A program made the position numbers and the translations under genes. Source: a bacterium (lineage in GTDB: Bacteria; Bdellovibrionota_C; UBA2361; SZUA-149). Taken from it: a stretch of 16,497 bases of DNA. Positions 1 through 6,157 of the stretch are shown here, piece after piece (position 1 is the first letter of the stretch; each line of letters begins with the position of its first letter). A model generated the notes under the pieces. It did not search any database. It had not been told where the DNA came from and saw only the letters and a program-made list of their open reading frames with translations. Where the stretch lies: assembly GCA_003230795.1 (NCBI GenBank), contig QIGM01000200.1, positions 1 through 16,497 of the forward strand, in the 5' to 3' direction.

Positions 1-1
1 A

Positions 2-874
2 TTCGCCAAGATTGCTCACAGATTCTCAAACGAGATACTGCTCTACTTTACTGGAGAGAAAGGGGTATTTGGTACCCAGATAGTCTTTGTTTCCAGAGTC
101 GGTCGTTTCAAAGAACTATTTTCTATGGACTTGGATGGTTCCAATATCAGGCAGCTAACTCGTGATCGTGGTCTTGCAATTTCGCCCTCTTGGTCACCAG
201 ATGGGCAAAGAATCGTCTACACCTCGTACCGAACTCGTTCTCCTGAGCTCTATATGCTCTCTTCACGGGGTGGGAATCCACGTCGTATTACCAAAAGGCC
301 GGGCTTGGAGCTTGGCGCGAAATTTACGCGCGACGGTTCAAGGCTCGTTACTGCCTCCTCTGTCGCGGGGATCACCAAGATTGCAATATATGACCTTAAC
401 GGACGTCTGCAAAAGCGGCTGACTAAGGGAAGCTCGATAGATGTCTCTCCTACACTTTCACCTGACAATACTCGTGTCGCCTTTACCTCCAACCGGGCAG
501 GCGGACCTCAGATCTACGTCATGTCTATTAAGGGCGGGCCAGCTAAACGGATAAGTTACGCCGACAGTAATTACTGCACCTCGCCATCCTGGTCTCCAAG
601 GGGAGATAAGATAGCGTTTACATGTCGGAAAGGGGGTAATCATCTCTTTGTCTCTTCTCCTGATGGGGGCGGGCTTGCCCAGCTCACCTTCAGTGGTAAC
701 AACGAGGACCCAAATTGGTCACCGGATGGAAGGTTTCTCGCTTTTAGCTCTAACCTAGGGCGTGGGGGGCCAAGGAATATCGTGATTCTCTCTCTCTTAG
801 GTGGTCAGCCAACGCAGATTAGCTTCTCTAAGTCTGAAGATAGCCAGCCAGCTTGGTCACCGATGGTTGAATAA
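2..874 (+). CDS. tolB: Tol-Pal system beta-propeller protein TolB (5' end missing)
   Basis: This is the C-terminal 290 codons of TolB, the periplasmic beta-propeller that binds Pal and the Tol inner-membrane proteins during outer membrane constriction. The frame is open from base 2 and reads AHRFSNEILLYFTGEKG then TQIVFVSRVG before the first internal Met at 125. This matches the end of the TolB N-terminal domain, so 125 is not the true start. The propeller blades appear as repeated WSPDG-like motifs: SPSWSPDGQRIVYTS, SPTLSPDNTRVAFTSN, SPSWSPRGDKIAF, DPNWSPDGRFLAFSSN and a final PAWSP. The protein ends normally a few residues after the last blade motif. The signal peptide and first domain lie outside the window. 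pal follows 274 bases downstream, as usual for this locus. Confidence 0.95.
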   Translation, partial: FAKIAHRFSNEILLYFTGEKGVFGTQIVFVSRVGRFKELFSMDLDGSNIRQLTRDRGLAISPSWSPDGQRIVYTSYRTRSPELYMLSSRGGNPRRITKRPGLELGAKFTRDGSRLVTASSVAGITKIAIYDLNGRLQKRLTKGSSIDVSPTLSPDNTRVAFTSNRAGGPQIYVMSIKGGPAKRISYADSNYCTSPSWSPRGDKIAFTCRKGGNHLFVSSPDGGGLAQLTFSGNNEDPNWSPDGRFLAFSSNLGRGGPRNIVILSLLGGQPTQISFSKSEDSQPAWSPMVE

Positions 875-895
875 TAGGGGAGAGGCCTATTATTT
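870..895 (+). terminator. Hairpin overlapping the tolB stop codon
   Basis: A perfect 9-bp stem (AATAATAGG at 870-878 with CCTATTATT at 886-894) has a 7-base loop and includes the tolB TAA stop. Only three T's in a row end the right arm, so it is a weak intrinsic terminator candidate or an mRNA 3'-end stabiliser. The inverted repeat is seen directly; the role is inferred. Confidence 0.4.
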
Positions 896-998
896 CCGCT
901 TAATATTGCTCTGGGACTAACTCTATAGCTTGCGGGACGAGCGGATTCGCGAGAGAAGTGGGTTTAGATTGAATCGTCGAGTTTTTATTGCCTCAGGA

Positions 999-1026
999 TT
1001 GCTTCTTGGGTAAATAAAAATATAAC
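999..1026 (+). promoter_or_regulatory. Candidate sigma70-type promoter for pal
   Basis: TTGCTT at 999-1004 and TATAAC at 1021-1026 are separated by 16 bases that are A-rich at the downstream end. The -10 matches consensus at five of six positions and the -35 at three of six. Transcription would begin near 1032, giving a leader of about 115 bases before pal. A hairpin after tolB supports separate transcription. This is a pattern match only. Confidence 0.4.
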
Positions 1027-1031
1027 GCGCT

Positions 1032-1059
1032 CAAGCCTTTACCTTTGGTAAACGGCTTG
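1032..1059 (+). promoter_or_regulatory. Stem-loop in the pal leader
   Basis: CAAGCCTTTACC (1032-1043) pairs over 12 bp with GGTAAA (1047-1052) plus GGCTTG (1054-1059), around a TTT loop and with a single bulged C at 1053. It lies almost exactly where the predicted pal transcript begins. No T-run follows, so an mRNA-stabilising 5' hairpin is more likely than an attenuator. Confidence 0.5.
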
Positions 1060-1148
1060 GGACGGCAGATTTGAGACGGCGAGCTACCCGAAATGGGAAG
1101 TTTTCGTAATACATAATTTCAGCAAGATCTCTTAACTAGGAGGAGATA

Positions 1149-1619
1149 ATGGCAAAAGTCCATTCAATAGTTCTCGGTGCATCTTTGGCACTTCTTTGCT
1201 CAGCTTGTTCTTCTTCGGGTGCTGGTGGTGCCGGCTCTCCCGATGATGCAATGGGCGACGGAAACATTCCAATCGCCGAGGCAGGTTCCGAATTAGCAGA
1301 TGTTAATTTCGGTTATGACTCAGCTTCTCTCTCTTCTGGAGCTCAAGCGACTCTTCAAGACAATGCACAGTGGTTAAATGATAACCCAGCTGTGAACATT
1401 GTTGTCGAAGGTCACTGTGATGAGCGCGGAACTGCAGAGTACAACATGGCGCTTGGTCTTCGGCGTTCGCAGTCAACCAGTGATTACCTTCGCACGCTTG
1501 GAGTTGCCTCTGCTCAGCTCGATAACGTGAGTTACGGAGAGGAATTGCCTCTTGACCCAACTAGCTCTAATAATGCCTGGTCGAAAAATCGCCGAGCGCA
1601 TTTCTCAGCCAGGAAGTAG
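1149..1619 (+). CDS. pal: Peptidoglycan-associated lipoprotein Pal
   Basis: Pal is an outer-membrane lipoprotein that binds diaminopimelate in peptidoglycan and interacts with TolB. The 156-residue product has a lipoprotein signal (residues 1-19) with the lipidated Cys predicted at 20; the preceding residues are L-C-S-A, so the -3 position is Cys rather than the usual Leu. A short Ser/Gly-rich tether follows, then an OmpA-like domain at about residues 48-156. The peptidoglycan-binding segment VEGHCDERGTAEYNMALG (residues 86-103) is almost canonical for Pal, with D91 and the R105/R106 pair, and NRRAHF lies near the C-terminus. The start has an excellent ribosome-binding site, AGGAGG, ending 5-6 bases upstream. 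The length is typical. A strong terminator follows, so pal may be transcribed alone. Confidence 0.96.
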   Translation: MAKVHSIVLGASLALLCSACSSSGAGGAGSPDDAMGDGNIPIAEAGSELADVNFGYDSASLSSGAQATLQDNAQWLNDNPAVNIVVEGHCDERGTAEYNMALGLRRSQSTSDYLRTLGVASAQLDNVSYGEELPLDPTSSNNAWSKNRRAHFSARK

Positions 1620-1678
1620 CGGACGTCCTGTCGTCTGTTCTACGCAGGTAGAAGTAACAGAGCAGGTCACTTGAGGAA

Positions 1679-1718
1679 GCTGAGGCGCGCCCGTTGGGGA
1701 GGCGTCTCAGCTTTTTTT
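1679..1718 (+). terminator. Rho-independent terminator after pal
   Basis: GCTGAGGCG (1679-1687) pairs with CGTCTCAGC (1703-1711), with one G-T pair and a 15-base loop that could pair further. Seven T's follow at 1712-1718. It separates pal from cpoB, so read-through or a second promoter is needed for cpoB. Confidence 0.85.
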
Positions 1719-1764
1719 CTGTGACAGCTTAGATGACTGTAGTAACAAATACGCGCTTCAGATT

Positions 1765-2475
1765 ATGAAAACAGTAAAAGTTCTTTTCTTTTTTTCCTTG
1801 TCTAGCTTAATCGCTTGTAGTGGCGCTCGCATTACTGCGCTTGAAGAGTCTACTGCTAAGGATATACGCGACATTCGTAGTTTTCAGGCGGAGACTACGG
1901 CTTCGCTTAATCAGTTTCGTCAAGAGTTGCGGGAGATCCAGGGCTCAATTGAGTTGCTGCAACACAGCTCCCAGGGCAAGGCTCAGCAGCTTGAGCAAAG
2001 CCTGCGACGGCTTGGCTCTCGTGTTCCGCCACCGCAGGGTGTTCCGGAAAAATATCTAAGTAGCGACGAAGAGCGTATCTCTCGTATCACCGGTCCATCG
2101 GCTGAGGAGTTTAAGCTTGGGCTTGGTTCTCTTCGAGCAGGAGACTTTGAGTCGGCAAAAAATCTGTTTACGAAATTCGCTACTGAGAACCCTGGTACCG
2201 CATTTACCGATAACGCTCTTTTTTGGATTGGCATTTGTAATATTAAGACAGGTCGATACGACCAAGCAGTCGTCTCTTTCAGCGATGTGTATCAAACATA
2301 TCCTGCTGAAGACATGGTTGCCCCAGCGCTTTTTCATCTTTCAACGGCGTTTGAAAAACTTGGCTCACGGCAAGACGCAATCGATACCTTGAAGAAGTTA
2401 GTTGATGATCATCCTAAATCTCGTCTCGTCGCTGATGCCCGTTCTGGTATTCGCCGACTGAAACGCCGAAAATAG
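1765..2475 (+). CDS. cpoB: Tol-Pal coordinator CpoB/YbgF, lipoprotein form
   Basis: CpoB (YbgF) is the last gene of classical tol-pal loci and coordinates Tol constriction with peptidoglycan synthesis. The 236-residue protein begins with a basic and hydrophobic signal ending SLIAC, a good lipobox with Cys18. Lipid anchoring is therefore predicted, unlike the soluble E. coli protein. Residues about 22-80 are charged and heptad-like (coiled coil, the trimerisation region of the family). Residues about 108-232 hold tetratricopeptide-type repeats, including FKLGLGSLRAGDFESAKNLF, ALFWIGICNIKTGRYDQAV and ALFHLSTAFEKLGSRQDAI. No good ribosome-binding site precedes the ATG, but the start is fixed by the signal sequence. 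It lies 47 bases after the pal terminator and 27 bases before ribF. Confidence 0.92.
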   Translation: MKTVKVLFFFSLSSLIACSGARITALEESTAKDIRDIRSFQAETTASLNQFRQELREIQGSIELLQHSSQGKAQQLEQSLRRLGSRVPPPQGVPEKYLSSDEERISRITGPSAEEFKLGLGSLRAGDFESAKNLFTKFATENPGTAFTDNALFWIGICNIKTGRYDQAVVSFSDVYQTYPAEDMVAPALFHLSTAFEKLGSRQDAIDTLKKLVDDHPKSRLVADARSGIRRLKRRK

Positions 2476-2502
2476 AAGTAAGTAGAGAGGAGAAGAACCT
2501 AA

Positions 2503-3516
2503 GTGAGGTTTGTACATTCACTGAGGGAATTGCAGGCCCCTGATTTGCAACAGCTCCTTGGCGCAGAGTCAGCGGTTGGGGTGACGATTGGAAACTTTGA
2601 CGGATTCCATCTTGGTCACGAAGCTCTCTTTGAGCGACTGGATCATCGTCTGAACGTGCTGGCGCGTGTGCAAAACCTTAGAGCCGTTCGGGTTCTACTT
2701 ACCTTCGTGCCGCACCCACGAATTGTTCTCTCAGGCGCGCCGCGCTCTGAAGCGATGCAACGTCCCGAGTTCGAATCAATCACGCCTATTCGCACGAAAG
2801 CAGTGTTAGCCGAGGCTAGGGGCTTTGATCTGGTCTTTGCTGTGCGTTTCACCCCAGAGTTCTCCAAGCTCTCGCCGCAGGAGTTTATCGAGCAGTATCT
2901 GGTTACAGCTCTTAAGGCTCAGCTTGTTGTCGTTGGCTATGACTGGAGCTTTGGCAAAGGCAGAGAGGGCAATGCTGAGTTTCTTTCCCGTGAAGGCCAG
3001 GCGTATGGCTTTCAGGCAGCAGTAGTTCCTCCCGTGCTTCTCGATGAGGAGAGGGTGAGCTCAAGAGCTGTTCGACAAGCGATACTCTCTGGCGAGCTGG
3101 AAGTCTTGGAATCACTCCTTGGGCGTAAGTTCAGCGTAATTGACCGAGTTGTGCACGGAGAGGAGCGAGGAAGGGAGATTGGTTTTCCTACGGCGAATCT
3201 AAAACTAAAGGGGCAACTTCTACCTCCGAACGGCGTCTATGCCGTGCGATGTGCTGGTGAGACTTGGCAGAGCGATGGGGTTGCCAATATCGGTGTTCGA
3301 CCGAGTTTTGGCGGAGGAGCGAGGCTTCTTGAGGCGCATTTATTTGAAAGTCCTAAAGAAGAACTCTACGGTGAGCGCATGGAGGTGACTTTTGTGCAGC
3401 GAATCAGAGAAGAGAAGACCTTCGATGGCGTAGATTCGCTTCGCGCTCAAATCGAAGAAGATATTAAGAGTGCGCGTGCGATTCATTCGAACACAGGTCA
3501 TTCCGGCATAAGCTAG
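2503..3516 (+). CDS. ribF: Bifunctional riboflavin kinase / FAD synthetase RibF
   Basis: RibF phosphorylates riboflavin to FMN and adenylylates FMN to FAD in the cytoplasm. The 337-residue product has both domains. The N-terminal nucleotidyltransferase carries VTIGNFDGFHLGH (residues 27-39, the HxGH motif with H36 and H39), GYDWSFGKGREG (145-156) and the SSRAVRQAI segment (187-195). The C-terminal kinase carries GREIGFPTANL (223-233, the PTAN signature), VANIGVRPSFGG (260-271) and the Glu of LLEAHLFE (E277). The GTG start is preceded by GAGAGGAG at suitable spacing. The next gene begins 10 bases after the stop, so the two are probably co-transcribed. Length is normal apart from a short unconserved tail. 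Confidence 0.95.
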   Translation: MRFVHSLRELQAPDLQQLLGAESAVGVTIGNFDGFHLGHEALFERLDHRLNVLARVQNLRAVRVLLTFVPHPRIVLSGAPRSEAMQRPEFESITPIRTKAVLAEARGFDLVFAVRFTPEFSKLSPQEFIEQYLVTALKAQLVVVGYDWSFGKGREGNAEFLSREGQAYGFQAAVVPPVLLDEERVSSRAVRQAILSGELEVLESLLGRKFSVIDRVVHGEERGREIGFPTANLKLKGQLLPPNGVYAVRCAGETWQSDGVANIGVRPSFGGGARLLEAHLFESPKEELYGERMEVTFVQRIREEKTFDGVDSLRAQIEEDIKSARAIHSNTGHSGIS

Positions 3517-3525
3517 CTTTCCCTC

Positions 3526-4542
3526 ATGAACAGCCTAAATCTCCAATTTGTCGCTGGCCCAGATAATGTGGGTGAGCGATTGGATGTGGCGCTCACTAAA
3601 TTCCTTCAAGACCATTGCGACGATGAAGGTCTGCTTCCGGAAGCAGATGTCGTTCCGACTCGTTCAAAAGTGGGACGTTGGATCGAGGATGGGCATGTGC
3701 AACTGCGCGATGCACCTCTCACTAAACCCTCCCATAAAGTAAGAGTGGACGAAGTCTTTGAGCTTTCACTGCCAAGGACTGAAAAACTTTCGCTTGATGC
3801 AGACTCTGATGTGCCACTTAGCATAGTGTATGAAGACTCAGACCTGCTAGTGATTGATAAGGCTCCAGGCTTAGTCGTTCATCCTTCTGCCGGGCATCAA
3901 AGCGGTACTTTAGTGCATGGCTTAGTGCATCACCTCGGTGAGAGTATTCGAAGCGTGGGAGATGCACTAAGACCTGGAATTGTGCATCGCCTAGATCAGA
4001 ACACCAGCGGACTGATGTTGGTTGCCAAGAATGACTTTAGCCATCAAGCGCTGACAAAGCAGTTTCTTCCACCACGAAGCGTGTCTCGTAATTACCTGGC
4101 GCTTTGTGTTGCTGTGCCGAAATCTGGAAGACGTGAGGAAGCGGGCAGTATTTCTGCGCCGATTGGCATGCATGCAAAAGACCGCAAACGCATGGCAGTA
4201 ATCGAAGGTGGGAAAGAAGCGGTTACCCATTGGAGCGTCAAAGAGCGATTTGCTCAGGCTGTACTACTTGAAATTCAGCTTGAAACGGGTAGGACTCATC
4301 AAATACGTGTGCACTTGCAGCATGAACTGGCTGCGATCCTAGGCGACCCTGTGTATGGACCTGGGGAGCGCTCAGTTCCAGCGAAGTTGCGTGGGGCGAT
4401 TAAAACACTTGGGCGTCAGGCATTACATGCTTCTGAGTTGTCGTTTCTGTCGCCGAGAACAGGGGAGCAGATGGTGTTTCGTTCGGAGTTACCTGAGGAT
4501 ATAGCGGAGCTTGTGCGAGTGTTTCGTGAGTCTTCGTCTTGA
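3526..4542 (+). CDS. rluD: RluA/RluD-family 23S rRNA pseudouridine synthase
   Basis: This enzyme converts uridine to pseudouridine in RNA; the RluD branch acts on helix 69 of 23S rRNA. The 338-residue protein has an N-terminal S4-like RNA-binding domain (about residues 14-80, with GRWIEDGHVQLRD) and the RluA catalytic domain. GIVHRLDQNTSGLMLVAK (151-168) holds the catalytic Asp157, and RTHQIRVHL and GDPVYG follow in the expected order. The S4 domain appears to carry an insertion of roughly 18 residues (about 29-46, rich in Asp, Glu and Pro) between its first two helices. The ATG has only a weak ribosome-binding site, so it probably depends on coupling to ribF. RluD is the best-fitting subgroup, but RluC or a related paralogue cannot be excluded. 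Confidence 0.88.
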   Translation: MNSLNLQFVAGPDNVGERLDVALTKFLQDHCDDEGLLPEADVVPTRSKVGRWIEDGHVQLRDAPLTKPSHKVRVDEVFELSLPRTEKLSLDADSDVPLSIVYEDSDLLVIDKAPGLVVHPSAGHQSGTLVHGLVHHLGESIRSVGDALRPGIVHRLDQNTSGLMLVAKNDFSHQALTKQFLPPRSVSRNYLALCVAVPKSGRREEAGSISAPIGMHAKDRKRMAVIEGGKEAVTHWSVKERFAQAVLLEIQLETGRTHQIRVHLQHELAAILGDPVYGPGERSVPAKLRGAIKTLGRQALHASELSFLSPRTGEQMVFRSELPEDIAELVRVFRESSS

Positions 4543-4547
4543 AGAGA

Positions 4548-4766
4548 TTAGACGAGCTTTAAGGCCCGCTCGTCGAAATCGGGGGTACTGCTTCCCTTCA
4601 TAAAGGCGGCTCTTGTTTCAACTACTTTCGCTTGCTTGAGTCTTTCTTCTGCATACTGACGCATGAGTTTGCCTTCATGCGTGTCTCCAAGAGAGTCAGC
4701 GATCTTATGCAACCTCCTTTGTGCCTTTGTAAACTTTATCTGCAATTTCAGGTGTGAGAGATCCAA
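4548..4766 (-). pseudogene. Downstream frame of a two-frame gene, unknown function
   Basis: This 72-codon frame overlaps the 3' end of the frame at 4705-5022 by 62 bases and is offset by +1. Its only listed start is TTG at 4766, with no ribosome-binding site. The frame is open well upstream of that, so independent translation looks unlikely. Its distal part reads like ordinary soluble helical protein: HKIADSLGDTHEGK, then MRQYAEERLKQAKVVETRAA. It is most simply the C-terminal end of the upstream protein, joined by a frameshift near 4705-4722. The shift could be a mutation, a sequencing error or recoding. The stop is only 5 bases from the convergent stop of the pseudouridine synthase gene. Function not recognised. 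Confidence 0.4.
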
Positions 4767-5022
4767 AGGAGCTAGTCTTGGCAGCGCTTGGACTCGCCGG
4801 AAGGCCTTTGATGTATTTATTAGTTTGAGCCAAAGCTGTTCCTGCGGTTTCTGGACCGATTAATGAAGTGAGGTCTTCATGCTTTGCGTGAGTATGGGGG
4901 TTAGCAGTTTTGGGTAGTTTGAGTGTGTCTAAGGATTCGCGGGATTCGCGCGCAACTTCCGGTAGCTTTAGGCTCTCTGCTGAAGCCGGGTTTGTGTGTT
5001 GAGTGTTGCTTTGTCTGCTCAT
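4705..5022 (-). CDS. Hypothetical protein, N-terminal frame of a two-frame gene
   Basis: I do not recognise this 105-residue product. It starts at ATG with AAAGGA 8 bases upstream. The N-terminal 55 residues are polar, rich in Ser, Thr, Asn, Gln and Glu, with a short internal repeat (SLKLPEVARES and TLKLPKTA). The C-terminal part (NKYIKGLPASPS, then LTPEIADKVYKGTKE) looks folded. There is no signal peptide or membrane segment. The frame ends at a TAA at 4705-4707, just after an AGGAGG sequence (4713-4718 on the complement). The +1 frame continues for about 50 more sensible residues. If joined, the protein would be about 155 residues. Most likely one gene, broken or recoded. Confidence 0.5.
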   Translation of the reverse strand: MSRQSNTQHTNPASAESLKLPEVARESRESLDTLKLPKTANPHTHAKHEDLTSLIGPETAGTALAQTNKYIKGLPASPSAAKTSSFGSLTPEIADKVYKGTKEVA

Positions 5023-5159
5023 TCTCTGCGTCCTTTTAGAAAACCTATGCTTTCTATACTTGTGAGAACGGAGAGTGGCCTGATGCCTTTTAAAATAGCA
5101 TCTGTGTTGAACGGCCGTTTGCTGAGTGGTTACAGTCGCTTAAGAGAGGGCAGGAGACC

Positions 5160-5188
5160 GCTCTCTTGCCGCGGCACGACAAGAGAGC
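5160..5188. repeat. Perfect 9-bp inverted repeat downstream of the membrane protein gene
   Basis: GCTCTCTTG (5160-5168) and CAAGAGAGC (5180-5188) flank an 11-base GC-rich loop. It sits 19 bases beyond the stop of the minus-strand membrane protein gene. Neither strand has a T-run after it, so it is a weak terminator candidate or a transcript 3'-end hairpin. Confidence 0.4.
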
Positions 5189-5207
5189 TTGAGACTTATC
5201 GGATGCT

Positions 5208-5876
5208 CTAGAAGCTGTCGCGGTATGCGTGAGCAACAGCACAGATGAAAATCGGGAATGTAAGAAACACTCCAAAGCCAAGAAGTATCGCGCCTGAGAA
5301 TCCAACAATGCCGGCAACAGCGGAAAACACAGCGAAGCCGAGAAAGTTTTGTGACACCCGTGCGTAACTAGCTTTTGAAGCCGGAATGAAATCGAGACCT
5401 TTGTCTGCGATTAAAGGTAGACCAAACATTACCGCAGCTCCGATGGCAATCGATGCGACTGTTGAGAGCAGGAAGCCAACTCCAGGCACGGAATCAAGCA
5501 AGGTTGATACGGCGAGATTGATCAATGCCCAGGTAACTACAAAAAGAAGCGACTGAACGAAGAAACTAAATCCCTTGAAGACATCACCAATAGCTGGAGC
5601 TGGTTCGGACTTATCAACGAGGCGAAGAACCAGGAGGTAATATCCTACGATCATCGGCCCGGCAAGAATGCCAACGCTAAATATTGCTATCAGTATCGTG
5701 ACAAGGCCACTAACGAATAGAAGCACAAAGTTACTTTTATAAAGATCTAAACCACTCTTCAGCCACTCACCGGTTTTAACGTCTGAGGTGCCTGAATCTG
5801 AGGTGCCTGAATCTGAGGTGCCTGAATCTGAGGTGCCTGAATCGTTAGGGACTTGTTTTGTGCTTTCTTCGCTCAT
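5208..5876 (-). CDS. Multi-pass membrane protein with SGTSD-repeat N-terminus
   Basis: The product is a 222-residue predicted inner-membrane protein with no assigned function. The start is placed at ATG 5876 (MSEESTKQVPND), which has AAGGA about 9 bases upstream; an upstream TTG at 5909 lacks this. Residues about 12-35 are an acidic, Ser/Thr/Gly/Asp-rich linker made of four copies of a 5-residue unit. KTGEWLKSGLDLYKSNF then leads into about five to six hydrophobic segments, and the protein ends FPIFICAVAHAYRDSF. The layout resembles uncharacterised small integral membrane proteins with an amphipathic WLK...GL..YK segment before the first helix, but I cannot name the family securely. It lies upstream of, and on the same strand as, the two-frame gene, 185 bases away. 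Confidence 0.75.
   Translation of the reverse strand: MSEESTKQVPNDSGTSDSGTSDSGTSDSGTSDVKTGEWLKSGLDLYKSNFVLLFVSGLVTILIAIFSVGILAGPMIVGYYLLVLRLVDKSEPAPAIGDVFKGFSFFVQSLLFVVTWALINLAVSTLLDSVPGVGFLLSTVASIAIGAAVMFGLPLIADKGLDFIPASKASYARVSQNFLGFAVFSAVAGIVGFSGAILLGFGVFLTFPIFICAVAHAYRDSF
5782..5841 (-). repeat. Four tandem 15-bp repeats inside the membrane protein gene
   Basis: Four identical copies of TCTGAGGTGCCTGAA (plus strand) run head to tail from 5782 to 5841. They encode (D)SGTSD units in the cytoplasmic or periplasmic linker. Because the unit is 15 bp, copy-number change keeps the reading frame. Exact identity between copies suggests recent expansion. Confidence 0.95.
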
Positions 5877-5953
5877 CTTACCGTTTCCTTTCTTCGCTGC
5901 ATGATTCAAGAGAAATTTACTTAGCGAAAGCGTAGCAGATGAGCCTAAAAATG

Positions 5954-6071
5954 GTAAGCGTTCAGAAAGGTAAAGGAGTTCTTATAAGAACGCACCATTA
6001 ACATTGTAAATCGTTCGCCAGTACGAGTCGACAAATACTAATCGTATTTGGCAGCATTTCTGAACGCTTAG
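5954..6071. mobile_element. Inverted-repeat element, possible IS66-derived MITE or remnant
   Basis: A perfect 14-bp inverted repeat, TAAGCGTTCAGAAA (5955-5968) and TTTCTGAACGCTTA (6057-6070), bounds a 116-bp segment. One base further out, the left end reads GTAAGCG, which matches the ends I recall for IS66-family elements; the right end has a mismatch at that terminal base. Inside are a 14-bp palindrome, GTTCTTATAAGAAC (5978-5991), and a 7-bp stem, CAAATAC/GTATTTG (6032-6050). I see no transposase and no clear 8-bp target duplication. It could equally be a structured RNA or a large regulatory inverted repeat. Confidence 0.5.
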
Positions 6072-6079
6072 TCTTTGTC

Positions 6080-6143
6080 ACCCCCCAAATCAGCTATCTC
6101 CCTTCGGGAGATGCCTGTCGGCACGCTACCCTGAGGGGGTTTT
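6080..6143. other. Branched-structure element downstream of the glycosyltransferase pair
   Basis: ACCCCC (6080-6085) can pair with GGGGGT (6135-6140), and TCAG (6090-6093) with CTGA (6131-6134). These enclose a 7-bp hairpin, ATCTCCC-TTC-GGGAGAT (6096-6112), and a small GCC/GGC hairpin (6113-6122). On the plus strand the closing stem ends in TTTT (6140-6143). It lies 15-78 bases beyond the stop of the minus-strand gene at 6158. It may be a terminator, a structured RNA or a continuation of the adjacent inverted-repeat element. Confidence 0.45.
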
Positions 6144-6157
6144 CAGCTTAGGGCACC

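Noticed and set aside
4703..4722. prfB-like programmed +1 frameshift site
   Set aside because: AGGAGG and a stop are present, but spacing to the P-site is 2 rather than 3 bases and GCA-to-CAU re-pairing is poor; kept only as a question, not called.
4705..5022. Type III secretion effector
   Set aside because: The polar Ser/Thr/Asn/Gln-rich N-terminus is compatible with a secretion signal, but that composition is unspecific and the export genes are about 9 kb away; no supporting motif.
5954..6143. Known riboswitch or housekeeping RNA (SRP, tmRNA, 6S, TPP, cobalamin, c-di-GMP)
   Set aside because: None of the conserved core motifs I know for these classes are present on either strand.
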